Shown piece after piece: positions 1-5,903 of a DNA stretch of 8,000 nt. Both the position numbers and the translations under genes were made by a program. The stretch's first letter is position 1; the number at the start of each line of letters is the position of its first letter. The DNA is from Thermoplasmata archaeon (lineage in GTDB: Archaea > Thermoplasmatota > Thermoplasmata > Lutacidiplasmatales > UBA184). The notes beneath the pieces are model-generated. The model worked only from the letters and a program-made list of their open reading frames with translations, was not told where the DNA came from and did no database searches. The DNA lies in the NCBI GenBank assembly GCA_030039995.1, contig JASHUL010000135.1:1-8000 (forward strand). The letters run 5' to 3'.

Positions 1-2405
1 TCCGAGCGAGCGAACTCGTCCTCCGACGGGAACGGTTCGAGAGCGACCAGCGAGGGGAACCGGCCCGCCCCCAGCGATTCCGCGAGATGCGGGGTGATCG
101 GCGCCAGAAGCAGCGTCCACGCACGTCCGACCTTCGCGGTCGCCGTCCCGGGCACCCCGCCCCGGGCGTAGTACCGTCGCAGGAGCGCGGGGACGCCGAC
201 ATAGATCTCCTCGGCCGGCGGCCGCAAGTCGGCGGCCCCGAACCCCGCGCGAACGCGCGCCACGACCCCGTGCATCCGGGAGAGCAGCCAGGCGTCGAGC
301 TCGGGGGGGCCCGGTCCGTCTCCCCGCGTTTCGACGACCAACCGCTCGACTTCCTCGAGGCGCTCCCGGGCGGCGTCGACCGCATCGGAGCTCCACTCCA
401 CGTCCGCCGCCGGCGAGGCGGCCGTCACGTAGTAGAGCCGGAGCGCGTCCGCGCCCCACCGCTCGAGGGCGCCGTCGATCGGCGGGATCCGGCCGCCCTT
501 CGAGCCGACCTCCTTCTTGGACAGCTTTCCGCCCGACGCCCCGGTGACCCAGCCGTTGACGAAGATCGAGCGGGGCCAGAGCTCGGGCGGCACCAGCCGG
601 GCGTGGGTGTAGACGAACACCGGGAAGTGGACCCGCTTGTGCTCGTGCCCGCCCATGTTCACGTCGAGGGGGTACCAGTAGAGGAACTCCTGCCGGACCT
701 CGGTCTGGAGCTCGGGCGGGACGGTCGGCTCGCCGGCCCCCGAGCCACGGAAGACGTGGTCGAAGAACGCGTCGGTGAGCTGCGCCGGGGCGAGGCGACC
801 GGTGCTGACGAACCGGCGGACGATGTAGTAGGCCATGTAGAACGTGGAGTCCGCGATCGGCTCGACGACCCATGCCGGGTCCATCGGCAGCGGTGTTCCG
901 AGCCACGGCCCTTTCCGGGCGCACGGCCGGTCGGCGAACCACTCGACGATCCCGGGCAACTCCCGTCCGTATTCCGGAGGCCAGGTCGACATCGCCCGCA
1001 CGGCGTCCTGGGTCCGCGCCTTCCACTCCGGATCACTATACCGGAGGTACCATTGGTCCGGGACCTTGCGGATGACGACGGTGTGACCGTTCCGGCAGAC
1101 CACCGGCTTCGAGAATTCCTGCAGCTCGGCCGGGACGTCGTCCGCGCGGAGGGAGTGCTCGACGTCGGTCCGCGCCTCCCGCACCGGTCGCCCGAGGAGC
1201 GAGGGGACGGTCATCCGGCCCCGAACGAACTCGATCCGGTAGAGCCGCTCGGTCGCCGTCTGCACGGCATCGGCGTCCGCGAGCCCGGTCGCCCCGACGG
1301 CTCGCAGGGCCCGCTCGGCCGGGGTCCCCTCGCCCTCGAGCAGCGTCTCCTCCGAGGCGGTGAGTGCCGGCTCCCGCGGGATCTCGATCAGGATCGGCGG
1401 CGCGCCGAGGGCGTGCCGCTCGGGCTCGGGCAGGGCGAGGACCGCCGCAGCGTCCGCCGGCGCGTGCGCGGGCACGCTCATCACCACACCCGTGCCGACC
1501 GCGGGGTCCACGAGTCCGCTCGCGAGGATCGGAACGCGTCGTTCGGCGACCGGGACGTGGACGGTCTTTCCGAGCAGCTCTGCCGCCGGAACCGCCCGCC
1601 CGAGCCGGCCCCCGTGCTGCTCGACCAGCCGCTCTCCGCCCGCCCGCGCCACGAGGAACTCCCGGCTCCCGTGATGCCACACCACGAGCTCCTCGGACGG
1701 GGCGAGCCAGACGTTCGTCACGCCGAACACCGTTTCGGGGCGCAACGTGCCCGCGAGCAGCACGCGTCCGTCATCCAGTCGGAACGGCACGAGGACGAAT
1801 CGCACGACCTCCGCGTCGCCGCCGCGTTCGAGGTCCGTCTCCGACGGGTCGACGGCGACCGGACCGCAGACCGGACAGACCGAGGTGAAGTACGATCCCT
1901 GGACCACGTCGCCCGCGGCCTGGAGCGCCCGCATCTGCCAGGCGACGAACCGACCGTAGTCCTCGTCGATCGTGGTGACGTACGTCGTCTCGTCGATGAG
2001 CGCCCCGATCCGGCGCAACACCCGTCGATACTCGTCCCCGAGGAATCGGGCCGCCTCCTCCGGTGTCTCGAGCGCGGGCCAGACGGCCGGGGGAACGCCC
2101 GCGTCCTCGAGCGCCGCCACGACCGTCGGGTCCCTCGCCGCTACCTTGCGGGCGAACGTGACCGCCGGGATCCCGGACGCGTGCAGCCCGAACGGGAAGA
2201 GCGTCGCCTCCCCGAGCGCCCGATGGTACCGGTGGAGCGCGTCGGCGTACGCGAACGAGCGGAGGTGGCCGACGTGAAGAAAACCGCTCGCCCCGGGGTA
2301 GGCGATCAGAAGGTAGAACTTCCGTCGATCCGGCGCCCGCTGACCGACGCTGAGACCGGCGCGCGCCCACGCGTCCTGCCACCGCGCCGCGTCCTGGGGG
2401 TCCAT
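1..2405 (-). CDS. leuS: Leucyl-tRNA synthetase, archaeal type (3' end outside window)
   Basis: Charges tRNA-Leu with leucine in the cytoplasm (class I synthetase) and should edit misactivated amino acids. The minus frame is open from an ATG at 2405 to the window edge, giving 801 codons; archaeal LeuRS is usually about 950 residues, so the C-terminal tRNA-binding part lies outside. Visible signatures: the HIGH motif as HVGH (44-47); the editing (CP1) domain with TLRPET (220-225) and VPAH (311-314) followed by the conserved editing Asp (D318); a zinc-ribbon-like CRNGH (437-441) before DQWYLRYSDPEWK; WFADRPCARKG; and the KMSKS loop as KLSKK (627-631), followed by GADALRLYY. The residues after KLSKK (EVGSKGGRIPP) depart from the usual SKGN. 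The ATG is supported by a TATA-like box 26 bases upstream. Identity is very secure; only the C-terminus is unseen. Confidence 0.96.
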   Translation of the reverse strand, partial: MDPQDAARWQDAWARAGLSVGQRAPDRRKFYLLIAYPGASGFLHVGHLRSFAYADALHRYHRALGEATLFPFGLHASGIPAVTFARKVAARDPTVVAALEDAGVPPAVWPALETPEEAARFLGDEYRRVLRRIGALIDETTYVTTIDEDYGRFVAWQMRALQAAGDVVQGSYFTSVCPVCGPVAVDPSETDLERGGDAEVVRFVLVPFRLDDGRVLLAGTLRPETVFGVTNVWLAPSEELVVWHHGSREFLVARAGGERLVEQHGGRLGRAVPAAELLGKTVHVPVAERRVPILASGLVDPAVGTGVVMSVPAHAPADAAAVLALPEPERHALGAPPILIEIPREPALTASEETLLEGEGTPAERALRAVGATGLADADAVQTATERLYRIEFVRGRMTVPSLLGRPVREARTDVEHSLRADDVPAELQEFSKPVVCRNGHTVVIRKVPDQWYLRYSDPEWKARTQDAVRAMSTWPPEYGRELPGIVEWFADRPCARKGPWLGTPLPMDPAWVVEPIADSTFYMAYYIVRRFVSTGRLAPAQLTDAFFDHVFRGSGAGEPTVPPELQTEVRQEFLYWYPLDVNMGGHEHKRVHFPVFVYTHARLVPPELWPRSIFVNGWVTGASGGKLSKKEVGSKGGRIPPIDGALERWGADALRLYYVTAASPAADVEWSSDAVDAARERLEEVERLVVETRGDGPGPPELDAWLLSRMHGVVARVRAGFGAADLRPPAEEIYVGVPALLRRYYARGGVPGTATAKVGRAWTLLLAPITPHLAESLGAGRFPSLVALEPFPSEDEFARS

Positions 2406-2426
2406 CCGCCGCTTCGAGCGGGGCCG

Positions 2427-2436
2427 GTTATTGAAC
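2427..2436 (-). promoter_or_regulatory. TATA-like box of leuS (leaderless spacing)
   Basis: On the minus strand the sequence reads TTCAATAACC, an AT-rich island in GC-rich DNA, centred about 26 bases upstream of the leuS ATG. In archaea the start site lies about 25 bases downstream of the TATA centre, so the mRNA would begin at or next to the ATG. No Shine-Dalgarno sequence precedes the ATG, which agrees with a leaderless transcript. This is pattern and spacing evidence only. Confidence 0.55.
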
Positions 2437-2489
2437 GATTGCGCTCTTCCGGCCGAGCGATCGGACGCGCCGCGGTCCGAGGGAAGTGC

Positions 2490-2496
2490 CTATACG
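2490..2496 (+). promoter_or_regulatory. TATA-like box of queE (leaderless spacing)
   Basis: CTATACG is preceded by purine-rich GAGGGAAG, which could serve as the TFB recognition element. Its centre is 26 bases upstream of the ATG at 2519. The spacing supports transcription starting at the ATG and argues against the upstream in-frame GTG at 2486, which would lie before the predicted start site. Confidence 0.55.
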
Positions 2497-2518
2497 CGAA
2501 CACGGGGCTGAACCGGCG

Positions 2519-3148
2519 ATGCGGATCATCGAGGTGTTCCACTCTCTCCAGGGCGAGGGTCCGCTCACGGGCGTGCGGACCACTTTCATCCGGACCGCCC
2601 GCTGCAACCTGCGCTGCCGGTGGTGCGACACGACCTACTCGTTCGGGCCGGGCCGCGAGCGCTCGGTCGCCTCGCTCGTCCGAGAGGTCGGCCGCCACCG
2701 GACCCGTCACGTCTGCCTGACCGGAGGCGAGCCGCTGCTCCAACGGGAGTCGGTGAACCTCGTTCAACGGCTGTCGGACCGGGGGGTCACGACCGTGATC
2801 GAAACCGGGGGCTCGCTGGACGTGGGACCGTTCCTCGAGATCCCGAACGTGGTCCTCAGCGTGGACGTGAAGTGTCCGTCCTCGGAGATGGAGACAAGGA
2901 ACCGCTGGTCGAACCTTCCTCGACTTCGGACGGGGGACGTGGAGAAGTTCGTCATCGGGGACCGTCGGGACTACCTGTACGCGAAGCGGGTCCTCCGCCA
3001 GCATCCGTCGCGCGCCGAGGTCGTCTTCCAACCGGTATGGGGCTCCGACGTTCGTCGGCTCGCGGAGTGGGTGCTGGCGGACCGTCTGGACGTCCGGGTG
3101 ATGCTGCAAGAGCACAAGCACATCTGGGGCGACGTCCCCGGAAAGTGA
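2519..3148 (+). CDS. queE: 7-carboxy-7-deazaguanine synthase (radical SAM)
   Basis: Converts 6-carboxy-5,6,7,8-tetrahydropterin to 7-carboxy-7-deazaguanine, the ring contraction on the way to preQ0; in archaea preQ0 is used for archaeosine in tRNA. From the ATG at 2519 the protein is 209 residues, the usual QueE size. It starts MRIIEVFHSLQGEGP, typical of the family. The 4Fe-4S motif is C29-x3-C33-x2-C36 (CNLRCRWC) followed by DT, as in QueE, and the SAM-contacting GGEP is at 69-72 (CLTGGEPLL). The C-terminus QEHKHIWGDVPGK resembles the family's H-K-x-IWG ending. An in-frame GTG at 2486 would add 11 residues, but the TATA-like box overlaps that extension, so 2519 is preferred. The gene is divergent from leuS and has no other pathway gene beside it here. 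Confidence 0.94.
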   Translation: MRIIEVFHSLQGEGPLTGVRTTFIRTARCNLRCRWCDTTYSFGPGRERSVASLVREVGRHRTRHVCLTGGEPLLQRESVNLVQRLSDRGVTTVIETGGSLDVGPFLEIPNVVLSVDVKCPSSEMETRNRWSNLPRLRTGDVEKFVIGDRRDYLYAKRVLRQHPSRAEVVFQPVWGSDVRRLAEWVLADRLDVRVMLQEHKHIWGDVPGK

Positions 3149-3202
3149 CCGGCGACCCGGCGCGGTCGCGGTGGGGCGCGTTCGCGGCGGGCCCGATTCG
3201 GA

Positions 3203-3225
3203 CGTTCGGGCGTGCCGAACGGCAC
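3203..3225. repeat. Overlapping inverted repeats upstream of egsA
   Basis: Two alternative hairpins share bases. CGTTCGG (3203-3209) and CCGAACG (3215-3221) form a perfect 7-bp stem with a 5-base loop. GTGCCG (3212-3217) and CGGCAC (3220-3225) form a palindrome around AA. The element sits after queE and about 30 bases before the egsA TATA-like box. It lacks a T-tract, so it is not a typical archaeal terminator; it may be an operator or chance in GC-rich DNA. Apart from this and the promoter element, nothing else stands out in the 145-base gap. Confidence 0.4.
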
Positions 3226-3250
3226 TCCTCCGGCGGCGACGACCGCCCGC

Positions 3251-3260
3251 GATATGCTAA
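3251..3260 (+). promoter_or_regulatory. TATA-like element of the egsA-UPF0179 operon
   Basis: GATATGCTAA is the only AT-rich stretch in the queE-egsA gap. Its centre is about 38 bases before the egsA ATG, which predicts a start site near 3281 and a short leader of about 13 bases. The leader contains GGCGGT, only a weak match to a Shine-Dalgarno sequence. Confidence 0.4.
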
Positions 3261-3293
3261 TGAGGGAAGTCCTACCGTTCGGCGGTCCTAGCC

Positions 3294-4403
3294 ATGGGGA
3301 CGCACGACCCGACCGCTCGCGGTCCGATGATCGCGGCGGACTCGCCGTTCGGGAAGGCGCGCGGGATGGTCTTCCCTCGCGTGGTGCTCGCCGGACACGG
3401 GGTGGTCTCCGAGCTCGCCAACGCGTGCCGCCAATTCGACTTCCTCGACACCGGCGCGGTCGTCACCGGTCCGAAGACCGCCGAGCTGGTCGGGCATCGG
3501 GCCGCGCAGATCCTCACCGACGCGGGCTTCACCGCGCCGGTGGTGATCGCGAAGGAGGCGACCGAGGCCGAGGTCGCCCGGGTCGAGTCGGAGGTCCGCG
3601 CGGTCGGCGCCCGATTCCTGGTCGCCGCGGGCGGCGGGAGCAAGATCGACATCACGAAGGTGGTCGCGCACCGGCTCCGCATCCCGTTCGTCAGCCTGCC
3701 GACGTCGGCGGCCCACGACGGCATCTCCTCCCCGCGGGCGTCGCTGCACGGGAGCGCGCGGACGACGAGCATCGACGCGGCGGTGCCGATCGGGATCATC
3801 GCGGACACCGAGGTGATCGTCCAGGCCCCGTTCCGCCTGCTCGCCTCGGGATGCGCGGACGTCGTCTCGAACGTGACCGCGGTGCTCGACTGGCATCTCG
3901 CGGTGCGGCTCAAGAACGAGGAGTTCTCCAGCACGGCCGCGACGTTGAGCGAGTACGCGGCGCGGGAGATCATCGACCACGCCAGCTCGATCAAGCCCGG
4001 GCTCGAGGAGTCGGTCTGGATCGCGATCCGACCGATGATCGTCGCGGGGATCTCGATGAGCGTCGCCGGCTCCTCGCGGCCGTGCTCGGGCAGCGAGCAC
4101 CTGTTCAGTCATGCCCTCGACCGGGTCGCCGCCCACCCGAGCCTGCACGGGGAGCAGTGCGGGGTCGGGGCGATCATGATGATGTACCTCCACGGCGGCG
4201 ACTGGCAGCGCCTGCAAGGCACCCTACGGACGATCGGTGCGCCGACGACGGCCGCGGAACTCGGGGTCACGTCGGACGAGGTGGTGAACGCGCTCGTGCT
4301 GGCGCACACGCTCCGGCCGGAGCGGTACACGATCCTCGGCGACAACGGGCTGACCCGCGAGGCCGCCGAACGCCTCGCGAGCCGGACCGGGGTGGTGGGA
4401 TAG
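3294..4403 (+). CDS. egsA: sn-Glycerol-1-phosphate dehydrogenase
   Basis: Reduces dihydroxyacetone phosphate to sn-glycerol-1-phosphate with NAD(P)H, the first committed step of archaeal ether-lipid backbone synthesis. It is 369 residues and belongs to the iron-containing alcohol dehydrogenase/dehydroquinate synthase superfamily. Visible signatures: nucleotide-binding GGGSKIDITK (113-122); PTSAAHDGISSPRASL (136-151), a hallmark of this family; and the expected metal ligands D190 (in CADVVSNVTAVLDW), H269 (SEHLFSHAL) and H285 (HGEQCGVG). About 24 residues precede the usual family start (FPRVVLAGHGVV); FGKARGM in this stretch looks conserved-like, so the ATG at 3294 is kept, with M25 (3366) as an alternative. 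The stop is one base before the UPF0179 start, indicating an operon. Identity is very secure and is the clearest proof that the window is archaeal. Confidence 0.96.
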   Translation: MGTHDPTARGPMIAADSPFGKARGMVFPRVVLAGHGVVSELANACRQFDFLDTGAVVTGPKTAELVGHRAAQILTDAGFTAPVVIAKEATEAEVARVESEVRAVGARFLVAAGGGSKIDITKVVAHRLRIPFVSLPTSAAHDGISSPRASLHGSARTTSIDAAVPIGIIADTEVIVQAPFRLLASGCADVVSNVTAVLDWHLAVRLKNEEFSSTAATLSEYAAREIIDHASSIKPGLEESVWIAIRPMIVAGISMSVAGSSRPCSGSEHLFSHALDRVAAHPSLHGEQCGVGAIMMMYLHGGDWQRLQGTLRTIGAPTTAAELGVTSDEVVNALVLAHTLRPERYTILGDNGLTREAAERLASRTGVVG

Positions 4404-4404
4404 C

Positions 4405-4833
4405 GTGGCCGAGATCACGCTGATCGCGACCGCGGAGGCCCACGACGGCTACGAGTTCGTCTACCAGGGCGGGGCGCCGGTCTGCCGGACCTGCCCGTAT
4501 CGCCACGCGTGCCTCACGCTCGACGTCGGACGCCGGTACGCGGTGACGAAGGTCCGAGCGGTGACCCACCCCTGCGCTCTGCAAGAGTCGGAGGCGCACG
4601 TGGTGGAGGTGAAGCCGGTGGCCCGTCCCTTGGTCGTCGAGTCCCGAAGCGCGGTCGTCGGGAGCTCGGTCGAGGTGGGCCGGTACGCCTGCCGTCGGGT
4701 CGACTGCCCGAACTGGACGATCTGTGCGGGTCCGAGCCTTCCGCCGAAGCAACGGTACCGCATCGAGCACGTCGCGGACGAGCCCGCGGAGTGCCGGATC
4801 GGCCGAACGCTCAAACGGGTCGACGCCGTCTAG
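4405..4833 (+). CDS. UPF0179 family protein (cysteine-rich, function unknown)
   Basis: A 142-residue protein of the archaeal UPF0179 family, whose biochemical role is unknown to me. The GTG start lies one base after the egsA stop, with GGTGGTG seven bases upstream as a plausible ribosome binding site, so it is probably translated from the egsA mRNA. It has eight cysteines in two similar sets: C27-x2-C30-x5-C36 with C57, and C96-x4-C101-x5-C107 with C130. The local contexts also match (CPYRHAC and CPNWTIC; GRRYAVTKV and KQRYRIEHV). This suggests an internal duplication with two four-cysteine sites, perhaps zinc or Fe-S (inference). No signal peptide or membrane segment is seen, so it is likely cytoplasmic. 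Recognition rests on the family-like opening, the cysteine pattern and the ending CRIGRTLKRV. Confidence 0.88.
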   Translation: MAEITLIATAEAHDGYEFVYQGGAPVCRTCPYRHACLTLDVGRRYAVTKVRAVTHPCALQESEAHVVEVKPVARPLVVESRSAVVGSSVEVGRYACRRVDCPNWTICAGPSLPPKQRYRIEHVADEPAECRIGRTLKRVDAV

Positions 4834-4841
4834 GCCGGTGG

Positions 4842-4949
4842 GGGGCTGTGGGGTAGCTACGGGCCGGAGGCCTCCCCTCCGCCCGCTCTACTGGTCCATC
4901 CTTCGAGCTTTGGGAGCTCGGGACCCCGATTCAAATTCGGGCAGCCCCA
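4842..4949 (+). tRNA. tRNA-Pro (anticodon UGG) with a D-loop intron
   Basis: All four arms fold. The acceptor stem GGGGCTG (4842-4848) pairs perfectly with CAGCCCC (4942-4948), with discriminator A4949. The D stem is GGGT (4851-4854) with ATCC (4898-4901), including one G-T pair. The anticodon stem CGAGC (4904-4908) pairs with GCTCG (4916-4920) around loop TTTGGGA, anticodon TGG at 4911-4913. The variable loop is GGAC and the T arm is CCCGA-TTCAAAT-TCGGG (4925-4941). CCA is not encoded. The locus is 108 bases because the D loop is interrupted by an intron of about 33-35 bases. It begins eight bases after the UPF0179 stop; a weak AT-rich patch (CTCAAACGG, about 4810-4818) is the only possible separate promoter, so co-transcription with egsA is possible. 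Confidence 0.93.
4858..4890 (+). other. Intron in the D loop of tRNA-Pro (boundaries approximate)
   Basis: Removing about 33 bases restores an ordinary archaeal tRNA-Pro D loop (AG, a few pyrimidines, GG). The insert folds into a strong hairpin: CGGGC (4860-4864) with GCCCG (4881-4885), then GGAGG (4866-4870) with CCTCC (4876-4880). Around it is a bulge-helix-bulge-like structure: GTAG (4853-4856) with CTAC (4888-4891) as the 4-bp central helix, a 3-base bulge CTA (4857-4859), a 3-base bulge TGG (4892-4894), and outer helix TGGG (4849-4852) with TCCA (4895-4898). Two extra bases (4886-4887) make it a relaxed motif. Cuts at the usual bulge positions would give 4859-4893, while keeping GG in the D loop favours 33 or 34 bases, so exact ends are unresolved. 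Confidence 0.65.
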
Positions 4950-4964
4950 TCCGGACGAGCGGCG

Positions 4965-5903
4965 TCACCCCGCGGGCGCGGGCGTTCCGTCGACCACTCC
5001 CTCGCGACCCTTCCAGTGGCGGTAGACCGTGTAGACGCGCAGGACGTGGACCGCGGAGAGCCGGACGGCCGCGTCCCAAAGCTGGCCCGCGAGCTCGTTC
5101 GGGGTCGGCCGTCGACCGGCCGCCATCGCGGCCCCGACCCGCTGGGATCGCTCGACCGAACGGGCGAGGCGCTGGGCCGGGGTCCCCGGGGGCGCCGTCT
5201 CGGCGAGCGTCCGCGCGAACTCGTACGAGCGCAGCGTGACCTCGATCTCGTGCGTGCGGCTCACGTTGCCGGGATGAAATCGATACTCGGTCAAGGGACG
5301 CGGCGAGTACCACGCGGTACCCCCCAGGTACGCGGAAAGCCAGTAGGTCAACACGTCGGACGACGGGTTCTCCCCCCCGTAGAAACGGAGCGCGGGAAGG
5401 TACGTTCGGCGTCGGACCGCCATCGCCGACATGTTGAGGGTCATGAGACCGCGCGACATCGCGCTCGGCACCGGCGGGACCGGACCTTCCGGATGGAACC
5501 GGATCCGCGAGGTCGGCGGCCGCGGGGAGCCGTCCGGGCCGATGAACTGGAGCCGGTGGCGAAGGAAGACGACGTCCGGATGCTGGGCGAAGACCTCGGC
5601 GACGTGCCCGAGCTTCTCGGGTACGAACCGGTCGTCGTCCTCGAGGAAGGCGACGACCTCGCCGCGGGCGCTCGCGAGGCCCCGGGCGAACTTCGCTCCG
5701 GCCGGCCCCAGGTCTCCCCGATTCTCCCAGACGTGGGGCAGCGCGGGGACCGCCACCGACGGGCGTCCGTACGGCGGATTGTCCTCGACCACGACGACCT
5801 CGTCGGGCGGCCGGGTTTGACGCTCGAGGGACCGGAGCGCCTCGGGGAGGTAGCTCGTCCGGCGATGGGCGATCACGACCACCGAGATGGTCGGTTCGCT
5901 CAC
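4965..5903 (-). CDS. Family 2 glycosyltransferase (GT-A fold)
   Basis: Predicted to transfer a sugar from a nucleotide-sugar donor during glycan assembly on the cytoplasmic side of the membrane; donor and acceptor cannot be told. The protein is 312 residues from GTG at 5903. The N-terminus TISVVVIAHRR (5-15) is the first GT2 strand, VVVVEDN (36-42) the nucleotide-binding acidic strand, and FLEDDDRF (86-93) the metal-binding DXD motif. A later NPSSD may carry the catalytic acidic residue (inference). The C-terminus forms an amphipathic helix-like stretch with no clear membrane segment. The start overlaps the stop of the upstream GT4 gene as GTGA, so translation is probably coupled. The frame continues open upstream to about 7148, but that part is a shadow inside the GT4 gene. 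The gene ends 15 bases from the convergent tRNA-Pro. Confidence 0.9.
   Translation of the reverse strand: MSEPTISVVVIAHRRTSYLPEALRSLERQTRPPDEVVVVEDNPPYGRPSVAVPALPHVWENRGDLGPAGAKFARGLASARGEVVAFLEDDDRFVPEKLGHVAEVFAQHPDVVFLRHRLQFIGPDGSPRPPTSRIRFHPEGPVPPVPSAMSRGLMTLNMSAMAVRRRTYLPALRFYGGENPSSDVLTYWLSAYLGGTAWYSPRPLTEYRFHPGNVSRTHEIEVTLRSYEFARTLAETAPPGTPAQRLARSVERSQRVGAAMAAGRRPTPNELAGQLWDAAVRLSAVHVLRVYTVYRHWKGREGVVDGTPAPAG

Noticed and set aside
87..2720. Plus-strand open frame of 877 codons
   Set aside because: It lies antisense to leuS, is arginine, proline and glycine-rich with no recognisable domain, and crosses into queE. It is a shadow kept open by high GC.
2306..3121. Minus-strand frame of 271 codons spanning the leuS-queE gap
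   Set aside because: It is antisense to queE and out of frame with leuS, and it runs through both promoter candidates; no family features.
3203..3221. Transcription terminator of queE
   Set aside because: A stem is present but there is no T-rich tract, which archaeal termination usually needs.
3212..4423. Plus-strand frame of 403 codons overlapping egsA
   Set aside because: It is an out-of-frame shadow of egsA with highly Arg/Gly-rich composition.
4942..4964. Attachment site at the tRNA 3' end
   Set aside because: No second copy of the tRNA 3' sequence is seen in the window and no integrase gene is nearby.
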